From: Camellia lanceoleosa
Taxonomy: Eukaryota; Streptophyta; Magnoliopsida; Ericales; Theaceae
Direction of reading: 5' to 3'
DNA length: 64,000 nt
NCBI GenBank assembly: GCA_025200525.1
Contig: CM045758.1
Location: forward strand, 63,982,598-64,046,597
Both the position numbers and the translations under genes were made by a program. Of this stretch, positions 24,451-35,050 are shown piece after piece (position 1 is the first letter of the stretch; each line of letters opens with the position of its first letter). The notes under the pieces were generated by a model. That model saw only the letters and a list, made by a program, of their open reading frames with translations. It was not told the DNA's origin and ran no database searches.

Positions 24451-24960
24451 TTGGAATCAGACCCGAGTCATTCTAGTGAGTCAGAGTCTGTTGATTTCGA
24501 GAGTGCTAACCTAGACATTTCTGTCTTGTCTAGGTCTTCTTTGTCATTTTCTTTTGAGTCTGTGTCATTGCTGAGTCATAGTCTCTTTTCAAAATACATA
24601 CAAAAAAAAAAATGCCATAGAGTCTGCCTACTTCTCTGTGCCTTTAAATCATTGCCTTGACCAAAGTTTTTCAAAACTTTTTCCAAAAACTCTGATAAAA
24701 ACAAAGAGGAAGAATTTCCTCGGGATTTGCAAATTTTGATCAACTGAGAGGAAGAGAGGTGTGCTAAGCCTTTGATAAATAAAATCATTTTTGTTAATGT
24801 GGGTACTGGGAATGATCCTAGCTTGGTCCAAATTGGTTCTATCTTATCTTCGTAAAAGATGTCAAAAACTGTTTTTTGCGTGGTCCTACGAAGACATGCC
24901 TGGAATTGATTATACAGCATAGGATCCCTCTTGACTCGTGATCCGACCTCTTCAGTTCTT
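24451..24960 (+). pseudogene. Pre-RT coding scrap in element C
   Basis: The sequence matches 14400-14930 of element A: the serine-rich stretch, the LIDREEER-like segment, and the FAWSYEDMPGID block at about 24875-24905. Many stops are present. It ends at about 24960, where the text jumps directly into aRNH sequence, so the whole of RT, RNase H and half of aRNH was deleted. Confidence 0.8.
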
Positions 24961-25345
24961 TAGCTTTCAAACCGTGATTTGAAGTCTCCCATGATCAATC
25001 AAAGTGTAAAGGCTTGCATAGCCGAATTGGAAATAGCCCTTGAACTAGGGGCAATGATGTGATTCAAATGAAGACAGCCCTTCAACTATGGGCAATAAAG
25101 GTCGAATATGATTCAAATGGAAATAGCCCTTTGAACTGGGGGCAATGATGTGAGCCAGATTGGAAATAGCCCTTGAACTAAGGGCCATGATATGATTCAA
25201 ATGAAGGCAGCCCTCCAACTACAGGCAATAAGAGAGAATGTGATTTCGATTTGAAACAGCCCTTGAACTAGGGGCAAAAGTGTGAGGCTTGCATAGTTAA
25301 AATGGAGTCAGCCCTTGAACTAGGGGCAAAAAGGTACCACCCTTG
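24961..25345 (+). repeat. aRNH-derived minisatellite of element C, main block
   Basis: The block opens with a single-copy aRNH remnant (24961-25053) that aligns with 16318-16410 of element A. A unit of about 40-55 bp around gcccttgaactaggggcaa is then repeated (25037, 25075, 25125, 25168, 25209, 25258, 25311). The core translates as LEIALELGA, the aRNH helix that is LEAALELRA in A. Further units stand at about 25585 and 25640. Confidence 0.8.
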
Positions 25346-26160
25346 AGAGGCTCGTTGGGCCGAAAATCCGGAAGGGCGACCCAGGCAAAAGTTAGAGCAC
25401 AAAACAAAAATAATAAAAAAAAATAAAAATAATACAAAAAAAAAAAAAAAAGAGAAATGAAAAGCTCGCAAGGTTGAAAACCCGAAAGGGCAGCTTTGGC
25501 AAAAGTTAGAGCGTAAAAGGAGAGTGTCAATACCCGAGTGAACCTTAGCCAAAACTATGTAGGACTTGTGATTCAGATTGGAAACAACCCTTGAACTAGG
25601 GGCAAGAAGGTCGGATGTGATTTAAGATTTGAAGCAGTCCTTGAACTAGGGGCAAAAGATTGGATGTGATCAAAGAGTTAAAACTGAATTGTTTCTCAAT
25701 GAAGACCGCCCAGAAAGGTAAAACCCAGAATGTGAGAGAATGAATTTTATTATTGAAGGACAGTCGAGTTCCTATCCACTACACTAGGGGCAACACTAGG
25801 GGCAAAATCAGACCCAAGTAACCTAGTCCCTACATCATCATATCTATCGGTCAAGTGTAGCAGTTGTTCTTATAGTTGGCGTAGAGATTCCCCAATCAAC
25901 ATGGACAAGTTAAAATGAAAGTAACCCTTGAGAGGCTCGTTGGGCGGAAAACCCGGAAGGACGACCCAGGCAAAAGTTAGAGCAGAAAAACAAAAAAAAT
26001 ATATAAAAAAAATGATGAACAAAATGAAAATAAAAAAAAATGATGATGAAAATGAAAAAATTAAAAATTAAAAACTCGCAAGGTTGAAAACCCCAAAGGG
26101 CAGCTTTGGCAAAAGTTAGAGCACAAAAGGAGAGTGTCAATACCCGAGTGAACCTTAACC
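25343..26160 (+). repeat. Integrase tail and post-integrase block of C, duplicated (period ~586 bp)
   Basis: The block with gagaggctcgttgggc, ggcaaaagttagagc, an A-rich insert, then gctcgcaaggttgaaaaccc occurs at 25343-25550 and at 25929-26160. Between them are two aRNH units and the C-terminal integrase remnant (about 25795-25910), which aligns with 59329-59455 of A. The GPYII-like and INMDKL-like segments are recognisable but out of frame. Confidence 0.75.
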
Positions 26161-26164
26161 GGAA

Positions 26165-26200
26165 CTACGATGGCCTGATTCCTATCCTGAGGATACGTAG
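26165..26200 (+). other. Conserved hairpin element, copy C1
   Basis: CTACG (26165-26169) pairs with CGTAG (26196-26200), with an inner TCC/GGA pairing between them. This is the post-integrase copy of an element present seven times in the window. Confidence 0.65.
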
Positions 26201-27260
26201 GTAGCTTCATCTTGAAGTTCGGCCCCAATAATTTTTTGTTAACTTATTCATTTCATCCATGTTTGATTGGTGTATCTTTAGTCGACTTGGTTGTCCTATC
26301 CGTGTTTGATTGGTGTATCTTCATTCTGCTCAGTCAACTTGGTTCGGTTCGGTTCGGCGGTTCAGTTCGGTCCGGTTTTGCTCGGTTTCATTCGATTTGG
26401 ATCGGCTCGGTTCGGTTATGGTTTGGGACTATGCACCCCGATGGTTGATTCCATGTTAGTTAAGTAGTGGCCATTTGTAAAAATAAGTTTTGATTAATTT
26501 GAATGAAGCTGACTACTTTTTCTCGAAAATTGTTTCATTTTTGCAAAACTTGGACCATTCTTTGGATTTGAAAAGGGAAAATTTTCAGTACTAACAGCTT
26601 AGCTTACGTGATTTGAAACAGAAAATGGAATGAGTAGGCTAATCTAACTCTCATGTTGATCAAAACATTTTTACCAAAAAAACAAAAAAAAACAAAAAAA
26701 AAAAAAACAAAAATATATAAAATAAAATAAAATAATCAAGGCAATGAATTAGGGGCATATGTGAGTTAGTGATTATATCTTCTTCCCCACCCGAGTCAAC
26801 TCGTCAGTATATATAAGTGTGTATTCATACCAGTTAGTGTATATCAGTGTGTCTTCATACCAGTCAAGGTATTCATACCAATCAGTGTATATAAGTGTGT
26901 TCCTTTCATACCAGTCAGTATATTTATACTAGTCAGTGTATTTATACCAATTAGTGTATCGAAGTGTGTATCCATACCAGTTAGTGTATTTATATCAATC
27001 AAGGTATTCATACCAATCCAGTCAGTGTGTATAAGTATGTTTCTTAACAGTCAGTGTATTTCATACCAGTCTGTGTGTTTGTTTTTCTTGAGTCAGTTTT
27101 ATTTTTATTCAGGTCAGTATGGATCAATGTCTAATTCAGAGTTCACAATTTAATCATTTTCAAATCACACAAATTGTTTTCAAGCTCAAAATGCCAGTCA
27201 CGCCATCGATGTACAAAACACTAAACTGATTTTATTGAAGTTAGGGGAGGACATCCCCGA
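26201..27260 (+). repeat. GGTTCGG-type and GTCAGTGTAT-type arrays of element C
   Basis: No gene is present. 26337-26420 is a degenerate array of ggttcgg and gctcggttc words. 26645-26740 is A-rich. 26800-27090 is an array of units such as ccagtcagtgtatttatacc and tatataagtgtgtattcata. A short hairpin, GGGG-AGGACAT-CCCC, stands at 27244-27258. Related arrays occur in B and D. Confidence 0.75.
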
Positions 27261-27480
27261 TTACAGAGACTCCAAAAAAAAAAAAAAAAACAAACAAACA
27301 AACAACAAAAACAAAAACAAAAAAATACAGAGACTACCAGTAAAAAAAAACAAAAAAAAAAAGAACATAAAATACAGAAAAAAAAAGAGAAGAAAAACAG
27401 AAAACACAAATAAAAGAAAACCAGAAAATACAAAAAAAAAAAAAAAAAAACAACAAAAAAAAAAAAAGGGGATCTTGTTA
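27261..27480. repeat. A-rich low-complexity tract in element C
   Basis: About 200 bp of A runs broken by C and G (27275-27468). The long translated frames here are low-complexity Lys/Asn or Phe strings and are not genes. It lies just downstream of the end of the antisense ORF. Confidence 0.8.
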
Positions 27481-27516
27481 TTCTTCTTCTTCGCCGGTAA
27501 CGGCAACTCGCGGACT

Positions 27517-28050
27517 TCACTTCTTCGGCTCTTCCGTCGCCGAGCTCTTCCTCTTTTTGTCGTCGATCTTCGAGGGCTCTGCTCCAGTACTTCCACCAAG
27601 AACGACCATAGTGTTTCCGCCGACAGGGTTAGCTCCCCGCCGACCATCAAAGGCGAGGTACGAAGATTGCCCAAATCGGGCCATAGAGGTGGAATGTCTT
27701 TTCAGCTCCTTGTTTTCGGCCTTCAGCTCTTTGTTTTCGGCCTTCAAGGCACAAATCTCTGCCCGTGCATCTCTGAACATGCACTGGAGTAGGGAGAATT
27801 AGGCATTGAGCTGGTATACCTCACACGCCTTGCTCTGCAGACGGTGAGATAGGTTGGTGACCGCCGCCACTGTCTCCATACAGGTCCTCAACGTGTAGTG
27901 GTTGGCCTCGATATCACTTTGAGTAGCCATCACTTGCTCAACTGTTAGTGTGGGAAGACTAGGTTGAGTCAGAGCAGGGGCACTTGGCCCAGAGGAGCTT
28001 GATGGACCAGTAAGATCTGGAAAGAGAGAGAAGGGGCGAGACGAAGCCAT
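27517..28050 (-). pseudogene. Antisense extra ORF of element C, coiled-coil protein
   Basis: From ATG at 28050 the product begins [13 protein letters not shown], has a Ser/Pro-rich part, then [19 protein letters not shown], a Leu-rich stretch, and a coiled coil with the repeated ALKAENKELKAENKELK word. One TAA (27799-27801) interrupts an otherwise open frame of 178 codons ending near a basic tail. The homologous ORF in element B (36879-37352) shares MASS..SLTLFPDL and VEQ.MA.QSDIEAN.YTLR.C. Antisense extra ORFs between integrase and 3' LTR are known for Tat elements. I do not recognise this protein family, and its role is unknown. Confidence 0.6.
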
Positions 28051-28398
28051 GTATAAGAGAAGACAGAAATGGCAGAAAATAGAAAGAGGAAAAGAAGAAG
28101 GAGGAGGAAGACGGAAAAGAAGGAGAAGGAGAAAGATGGAAGAGTGATGGAGAAGAAGCAGAAGAAGAGAATGGAGAAGAAGCAGAAGAAGAGAGTCGTT
28201 AAGAAGAAGAGAAAAGAGATACTGAAGAGAAGAAGAAGACGAGAGAGAAAGACAAAGAGAGGGAGAGGGTCGAGGTAAGCCCGCGTCGCTTTGTCGGCCA
28301 AACCGACACAAAAGCAAAGCTCATGCCAAACGCCAGAGGAGCGGGAGAGTTGTATATGTATATATGTATATATATTGTATAGCTATGTAATATATATA

Positions 28399-28830
28399 TT
28401 TGTTTGAACATTTGAGTCACAGGTGTGGCTTGGGTTCAGTGGTTTGGCCCAATGGTTAAGGATTGAGAGGCTGAGCCTGAAGTCAGGGGTTCGAACCCCA
28501 CATCGAGTGTTTCTTTTCTTTTGTTTTCGTTTTATGTATAAAATATGTAATATATATATATTTGTTTGAACATTTGAGTCACAAGTGTGGCTTGGGTTCA
28601 GTGATTAGGCCCAGTGGTTGAAGGCTGAAAGGCTGAGTCTGAGGTCAGGGGTTCGAACCCCGCATTGAGTGTTTCTTTTGGTTTGTTTTAGTTTTATGTA
28701 TATATGTCTTGTATAGTATATATATATTTGTTTGTATATTTTGTCATAAGAGTGGAGTGGCTCAGTGGTCAAGGACTCGAAGACCAGGCCTAAGGTCAGG
28801 AGTTCGACACCCCGCATCCCGTGTCCATCA
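28399..28830 (+). repeat. Three tandem tRNA-like units in element C
   Basis: The period is about 162 bp. Each unit has an A-box-like word and a B-box-like word about 43 nt apart, the spacing found in tRNA genes. Unit 1 has tggcccaatgg (28445) and ggttcgaaccc (28488). Unit 2 has taggcccagtgg (about 28606) and ggttcgaaccc (28650). Unit 3 has tggctcagtgg (28758) and ggagttcgacacc (28799). The acceptor stem does not pair, so these are not functional tRNAs. They look like tRNA-derived (SINE-head) sequence with RNA polymerase III promoter words. Confidence 0.6.
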
Positions 28831-28954
28831 ATTTTGTGGTTTTTCTTTCTTTTTTTGCGTGTTTATGTCGTGTCTTGGCGTCGACCAAGAAGCGGAATAT
28901 GCCTTCTCAGTAACGGCATCTTCCTACTGACGATAGCAAACAGAATATTCCCCA

Positions 28955-29232
28955 CCTATGTATATCTCTGTATATATATCTGTGTATATATCCGTAAATG
29001 TTTGTGTATAGGCTTGTATATACCTGTATATGTTATATGTCCGTGTCGTATATACCTGTATATATACTGTATATGTCTGTAGATAGGTCCGTATATGTCT
29101 GTGTCGTATATACCTATATCTGTATATTTCTATGTAAATACCATGTATCTCTGTCTGTGTATATATCCGTCTCTGTCTGTGTATACGTTTGTATATGAAT
29201 ATATGTATACTGTATGTACATATCTGCGCATC
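28955..29232. repeat. TATATG/TATCTG microsatellite-like array of element C
   Basis: Repeated words such as tatatctgtatatgt and gtatatacctgtatatg fill the segment. Open frames here on both strands (Tyr/Ile/Thr or Val/Tyr-rich) are translations of the repeat, not genes. Confidence 0.85.
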
Positions 29233-29302
29233 TATCACATAATAATCTCACTTCGTTCACCTACCACACAAATTTCAAATTCAATTCCATCGCACTAGTT
29301 TG

Positions 29303-30937
29303 CAAAATCCTCGGTCTAGGAGACCTCAAAATCCCCGGTCTAGGAGACCTCAAAATCCCTGGTCTAGGAGACCTTAAATCCCCGGTCTAGGAGACCTCAA
29401 AATCCCCGGTCTAGGAGACCTCAAAATCCCTGGTCTAGGAGACCTTAAATCCCCGGTCTAGGGGACCTCAAAATCCCTGGTCTAGGAGACCTCAAAATCC
29501 TCGGTCTAGGAGACCTCAAAATCCCCGGTCTAGGAGACCTCAAAATCCCTGGTCTAGGAGACCTTAAATCCCCGGTCTAGGAGACCTCAAAATCCCCGGT
29601 CTAGGAGACCTCAAAATCCCCGATGTAGGAGACCTTAAATCCCCGGTCTAGGAGACCTCAAAATCCCCGGTCTAGGAGACCTCAAAATCCCCGATTTAGG
29701 AGACCTTAAATCCCCGGTCTAGGAGACCTCAAAATCCCCGGTCTAGGAGACCTCAAAATCCCCGGTCTAGGAGACCTCAAAATCCTCGGTCTAGGAGACC
29801 TCAAAATCCCTGGTCTAGGAGACCTCAAAATCCCCGGTCTAGGAGACCTCAAAATCCCCGGTCTAGGAGACCTTAAATCCCCGGTCTAGGAGACCTCAAA
29901 ATCCCCGGTCTAGGAGACCTTAAATCCCCGGTCTAGGAGACCTCAAAATCCCTGGTCTAGGAGACCTCAAATCCCCGGTCTAGGAGACCTCAAAATCCGC
30001 GGTCTAGGAGACCTCAAAATCCTCGGTCTAGGAGACCTCAAAATCCATGGTCTAGGAGACCTTAAATCCCCGGTCTAGGAGACCTCAAAATCCTCGGTCT
30101 AGGAGCCCTCAAAATCCTTGGTCTAGGAGACCTTAAATCCTCGGTCTAGGAGACCTCAAAATCCCCGGTCTAGGAGACCTCAAAATCCTCGGTCTAGGAG
30201 ACCTTAAATCCCCGGTCTAGGAGACCTCAAAATCCTCGGTCTAGGAGACCTCAAAATCCCTGGTCTATGAGACCTTAAATCCCCGGTCTAGGAGACCTCA
30301 AAATCCATGGTCTAGGAGACCTTAAATCCCCGGTCTAGGAGACCTCAAAATCCTTGGTCTAGGAGACCTTAAATCCCCGGTCTAAGAGACCTCAAAATCC
30401 TCGTTCTAGGAGACCTCAAAATCCATGGTCTAGGAGACCTTAAATCCCCGGTCTAGGAGACCTCAAAATCCTCAAAATCCTCGGTCTAGGAGACCTCCAA
30501 ATCCTCGGTCTAGGAGACCTTAAATCCTTGGTCCAGGAGACCTTAAATCCTCGGTCTAGGAGACCTCAAAATCCTCGGTCTAGGAGACCTCAAAATCCCT
30601 GGTCTATGAGACCTTAAATCCCTGGTCTAGGAGACCTCAAAATCCTCGGTCTAGGAGACCTCAAAATCCTCAAAATCCTCGGTCTAGGAGACCTCCAAAT
30701 CCTCGGTCTAGGAGACCTTAAATCCTCGGTCCAGGAGACCTTAAATCCTCGGTCTAGGAGACCTCAAAATCCTCGGTCTAGGAGACCTTAAATCCCCGGT
30801 CTAGGAGACCTCAAAATCCTCGGTCTAGGAGACCTTAAATCTCCGGTCTAGGAGACCTCAAAATCCCCGGTCTAGGAGACCTTAAATCCCCGGTCTAAGA
30901 GACCTCAAAATTCTCGGTCTAGGAGACCTTAAATCCT
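29303..30937 (+). repeat. GGTCTAGGAGACC minisatellite of element C, about 70 copies
   Basis: It is a 1.6-kb array of 23-24-bp units, ggtctaggagacc plus tcaaaatcccc or ttaaatcccc. Each core is an inverted repeat, GGTCT-AGG-AGACC. Variation is concentrated in the linker (cccc, cctc, ccct, catg), while the core is nearly invariant. Element D has a related array (43925-44420). Element B lacks it at the corresponding place. Confidence 0.95.
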
Positions 30938-31283
30938 ATAAAGGTGCAAATCCTTTGGTGTTTGTCGTGCCCAAACGACTTTAGGTGGTCTGGTATAGTC
31001 ACCTGTCTGTGATTGCAATGAGTTCCTAAGAGACCAACTGCGACGGTGAAAACTAGAGTTCGAATGGTAATGCTTGGAACGCAAAATGTTCGGGATTTCC
31101 GAGATTCAAGTCTGGTTTAAATACCCAGGGGTGTATCCCCGGCTTGAAATCTGTATGGCAGCCCCATAGGTTGAGGTAGCTTGTATGCGCCTCAATTCTG
31201 GATACTGAATCAACCTAGTCTGTCACCCCGTTGGAGAATAGGGAAAATTGTAAATATGATCAGAAAAGCGGCATCCGTGGCCA
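30938..31283 (+). other. Conserved non-coding block of element C
   Basis: No gene is present. The block contains caactgcgacggtgaaaact, a ggggtgtatccccgg hairpin word (about 31128-31143) and ggcagccccataggttgagg. It is well conserved in D (44935-45270) and, inverted, in B (35700-35935), unlike the arrays around it. Confidence 0.65.
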
Positions 31284-31740
31284 CCCAAATCGGTTAACAA
31301 CAGCAGGTGCGCCTGTCTGTTCACACCACCCAAATCGGTTAACAACAGCAGGTGTGCCTGTCTGTTCACACCACCCTTCCTTCTCCCGCGTGAAACGCGT
31401 TTGGATTGCAACTCGGGTAACAACAGCAGGTGTGCCTGTCTGTTTACACCACCCCTTCTTCTTTCGCGTGAGACGCGTTAGGTCTTTGATTCACTCGGTT
31501 AAAAACATCAGGTGCGCCTGTTGTTTACACCATCTTTCCTCCTTTCGGGTGAGACGTGTTAGGATGTTGATATCTCTTGGTTAAGGTCTTTATTCTCTTG
31601 CATAAATCATGAATTTTTCAAACAAACCGGCTTCGCGAAGCGTGTAAGTCCAATTATCAAACCGGCTTCGCGTAAGCGTATAAGTCCAATTACAAATCGG
31701 CCTCGCGTAGCGTGTAAGTCCAATTATCAAAATCTTCTTG
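31284..31740 (+). repeat. Two minisatellites of element C before the polypurine tract
   Basis: The first (31284-31575) has about five units built on ggttaacaacagcaggtg and gcctgtctgttcacaccacc, some carrying CGCGT-GAG-ACGCG-type inverted repeats. The second (about 31620-31735) has three units of about 38 bp with ccggcttcgcg and gtaagtccaattatcaaa. It is the same sequence family as the array of B into which C inserted. Confidence 0.8.
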
Positions 31741-31766
31741 CATATCATTTGCATCTTGCCCCTGAA

Positions 31767-31941
31767 CTACGCTGGTTTGATTCCTTGCAAAGGGATACGT
31801 AGGCAACCTTCGGGTTCAACCACATGCATTTGATTTTGTGTGATTGCCCAAGTCTTACGGCCTTGTCAAATGGGTCGTCTTCTGGCTTTGACATTCACTC
31901 ACGTCATTTCATGACTTCGAGCTCTGTCAAAGAGGGGCAAC
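31767..31941 (+). other. Hairpin element C2, inverted LTR-start copy and polypurine tract of C
   Basis: The order is: hairpin CTACG...CGTAG (31767-31802); a 36-bp segment (31845-31880, starts tgcccaagtcttacggcc) that is an imperfect reverse complement of the first ~39 bp of the LTR; then the polypurine tract agaggggcaac (31931-31941). The tract touches the 3' LTR and primes second-strand synthesis. Confidence 0.75.
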
Positions 31942-34900
31942 TGTAGACACCTCATTTTGACCGGCCCTAAGACCTGGGCATTTTATTTTGACCACCCTCA
32001 CCAAGAAAATCAAATTGAAATTTCAAATTCCAAACCTCACCCATTTTGGCCATCACTTATGTGTGTATTAAATTAGGTGTGTGCATATCTTTTAAGTGTG
32101 TTTTATAATTGATAACTATTTTTAAAACAAAAGAAAATAAAAATTAAAAAAATAGAAAATAAATAGAAAATAAAAAAAAAAAAAGAGAAAAGAGAAAAAA
32201 ATATGGGTGGAATCATAGTGTGTTTTGTTTTAAAAAAGAAAAGAAATGGGGTGGAGCATAGTGTGTGTTTTTTAGTAGAATTGTGGAGAATATCATCATA
32301 AGAGATAAGGAGGCATGATAAGGGGGGCAGGTTGGAAGATATAAGAAAATGCACACTCACAAAAAAGGGAGCTGACGGAGAGAAGAAACACACATGGGTG
32401 GAGGAGTAGGTGAGGTTTTTAAAATGTAAAAGACGAAAGAGAAGGGAGAAGACCCATGAGACCCACGGGGCACAGAGGAACAACACATGCACATACATGC
32501 TCTCTCTCTCTAAACCGACAGGGCCACGGCACTCTCTCACAGCAAGAAACACACACCTCACACTACACACAGTCGGATAGAGACACCCACGGCCTGCACA
32601 CACACACATGGAGGAGGAGAGGAGGACCAACCTCTCTCTCTCTCTTCTCTCTCACCTCACGGCAGACCCACTTCACTCTCCTTTCTCTCTTTAAGAGCCA
32701 TGCACCATGATCACACACGGAGGGAGAGGTGAAAGACACCCACACGAGCTCCCTTCTCTCTCTAAACACACAGGTCCGATCTACACACAGGTCCAATCTA
32801 CACATACCATTCGCACCAACACTGCCATGCACCGATGAACACAGCACCAACCCTGCCATGCACCGATGAACATAGCACCAACCCTGCACTCACCTCACCA
32901 CTCCACCCTGCACTCACCGGACCACCTACACAGCACCACACCACCGGAGCTTCACCAGCCACACACCTAGCTCTCTTCTCTCTCTAGGATGAACCCACAT
33001 GCACAACACACACCAAAATCCATACATCCAAAACAGAGGTTCTCTCTAGCATTTTCAGGTCTCTAACACACACAGGACCTCACAAAAAAAAAAAAGAGAC
33101 CCAACACCATACTCATAGATTGGCATGAGAGCCAAAGAGATAGAAGAGTACACGGGTGCATGAGGGGGGTGGCATGTGCTCACGGAGGAAGAGATACACA
33201 GGGTGAAGACACGGGTTAGAGGACTCACAAAAGGGGGACACATTCAAAGAGACCCAAACTCCCTCTCTTCTCTCTAAACCCTTCATACACAGACACACAC
33301 GGTGCACATCACAGACCCATGCACACACTCACTCACAGCCCTCATTCACAGCAACACACCACACGGTTCTCTCTCTCTCCCTCACCTCTCTCTCTAACAC
33401 CAAGCTCACCACACCCACGACCATCACTGCAGACACCCTCACACGGCACCTCTCTCTCTCTCTCTCTCTAACCGAGCAAACCCACACACCTTCACATGTC
33501 ACCTCTCTCTCTCTACAAAGAGACCCACCACCTTTTCTCTCTCTAGAGGGATACCCATCTCTCTTTCTCTCTCTCTACAAAGAGACCCACCACCTTTTCT
33601 CTCTCTAGAGCCGTGTGTGAGTATGTGATGAGAGAGAGGAAAATGTCCCTGTAAAGAATGCTTGCATGATAAAAGTAGTGGATTGATTTTCATTGAAGAA
33701 TACATGATTCAAGGATCCATTTGAATTCAACATAGTCAGGGGTTGACATGAAGAGAGCTGGATCCTCATGGAAGCAGCTAGGGTTGAAATTTGCACATCA
33801 TCCAATAGTGATTTTCCTGTAAGCCATGCTAGTCAGATTTCAAATCCAATCCTTGGTTTGCCGCTTGAATCTAGAAAATGTGAATCATGTGGTGTCGCGG
33901 AACCCAGGACATGCGAAAAGGAGTGGAATGTGCCAGTGACCAAGTTGTTTCTTTTATTTTTATTTTGAGTGTTGTGAGGTTTTATTTTATTTTATTTTTC
34001 TTCCCTCATCTCTCTCATCGGATCTGTAATATTCAAGTATTGTAATAATTCCCCCACCCCGCTTCTTTCTATCCCATTCTTTTATCGCTTTCCGTAACTG
34101 TGTGTATGTATATATCTGACATGTCATGCATATCCCTGCTTTACATCCATGATCCATGCATAAGATTTGGCTAAATTTGCATCTTTAAGCTTCAATTGAT
34201 TATCCCATGATTTTGTGTGCTATCAGATGTTTTGAAATGATTCACATGCCATATTCTAGAAGCCAAATCTTTAGTGCATCTCATGAGTGAATTGCATTAG
34301 GATTCTGTATATAAGATCATGCATATTTTATTAACCTTTGTTTTGTAGCTGTTCGAGGGACGTCGGTCAATTTGTGAGCTTTTATGCTTTAGCATCTCAT
34401 TTGTGTGTGTGTTTCTTATTATGTTTAGCATCCTACCATGTGGCTATTTGTTTAAGTGATAAACTGTCTGAATGCTTGTGGATGAAGGCTTGTTGTTTGA
34501 ATTGGAATAATTCAAAGATTGTACGTCTTAAGCCCACTTGATGGTGGCAAACTCAAACCCTTTTTCATTTCGACAAACATACATGAAATTGAATTGTTCC
34601 AATTTGAGCAAACTAGTCTATACTTGTATGCTTCACATAGTAAATTTTAGGATTTACTAAAATAATCAGAACATAAACATATAAAGAAAATAAAAGTCAT
34701 ATCATGGTTTAGTAGAGGCCGATCTTTCGATCGGGTGAGCGGGGGTGCTCATTATTGACCTTTCCCTCTCATACCTAAGGTTCCGAGCCAAGCATCCTTG
34801 GTTACGACGAACAGTGGCCTTGGCACCGAGTCATGGGTTTCCTAATTTCCCAAAATATTAGGTGGCGACTCTGAGATCTGATGACGCAGTCCATTTTTGA

Positions 34901-35050
34901 CAAAATTGCAATAAAATGGATTTTCAATAAAAGTTGCCAAATCTGGACTCTCGTCTACGTTTCACATTGCACTCGTGAAACTTGAGATCAAAGAGATCTC
35001 GGGAGTCCGAACTGTTTAACGTGCGCGGGTACCCTCCTGGGCATGTTACA
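31942..35050 (+). repeat. 3' LTR of element C
   Basis: It matches the 5' LTR almost throughout, including the NRPE1 fragment, A tract and CT-rich stretches. It differs by a short extra piece near 33170-33190 and by patches around 34800 and at the very end, where this copy keeps the intact gggcatgttaca terminus. Confidence 0.92.
33783..33917 (+). pseudogene. NRPE1: Captured NRPE1 fragment, 3' LTR of C
   Basis: This is the second copy of the 22325-22459 fragment, carried by the other LTR. One visible coding change turns SGKCESCG into SRKCESCG. Otherwise the frame is the same and open from ATG 33768. Because it lies in the LTR it would be part of element transcripts. Confidence 0.75.

Larger units (their letters stand above)
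20488..35050 (+). mobile_element. Element C: non-autonomous Tat-group retrotransposon
   Basis: The LTRs are 20488-23587 and 31942-35050, and the target duplication is a perfect cacgc (20483-20487, 35051-35055). The internal region has no gag. It contains a leader, a pre-RT scrap (24451-24960), the aRNH minisatellite, the integrase tail and a long array-rich 3' part with one antisense ORF. The LTRs are nearly identical by eye, apart from a few patches near the primer-site end, so insertion is fairly recent. It needs enzymes from another element. Confidence 0.92.

Noticed and set aside
26337..26420. GGTTCGG array as a telomere-like or G-quadruplex element
   Set aside because: Runs of three or more G are lacking and the unit is not a plant telomere repeat; it is only a degenerate minisatellite.
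27235..27792. Lys/Asn-rich and Phe-rich ORFs around 27221-27792 and 28069-28278
   Set aside because: They come from A-rich and GA-rich low-complexity DNA; the antisense ORF on the minus strand explains the conserved part.
28438..28510. Functional tRNA gene
   Set aside because: A and B boxes are present, but the acceptor stem does not pair and the T stem is weak; the unit is part of a 162-bp tandem repeat.
28924..29298. Long Tyr/Ile/Thr- and Val/Tyr-rich open frames on both strands (also 35871-36433 and 43359-43947)
   Set aside because: They are translations of the TATATG/TATCTG arrays; frames stay open on both strands because the repeat lacks stops.
29303..30937. CRISPR-like appearance of the regular repeat array
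   Set aside because: Linkers are 10-11 bp and nearly identical rather than unique spacers, and the setting is a plant retrotransposon.
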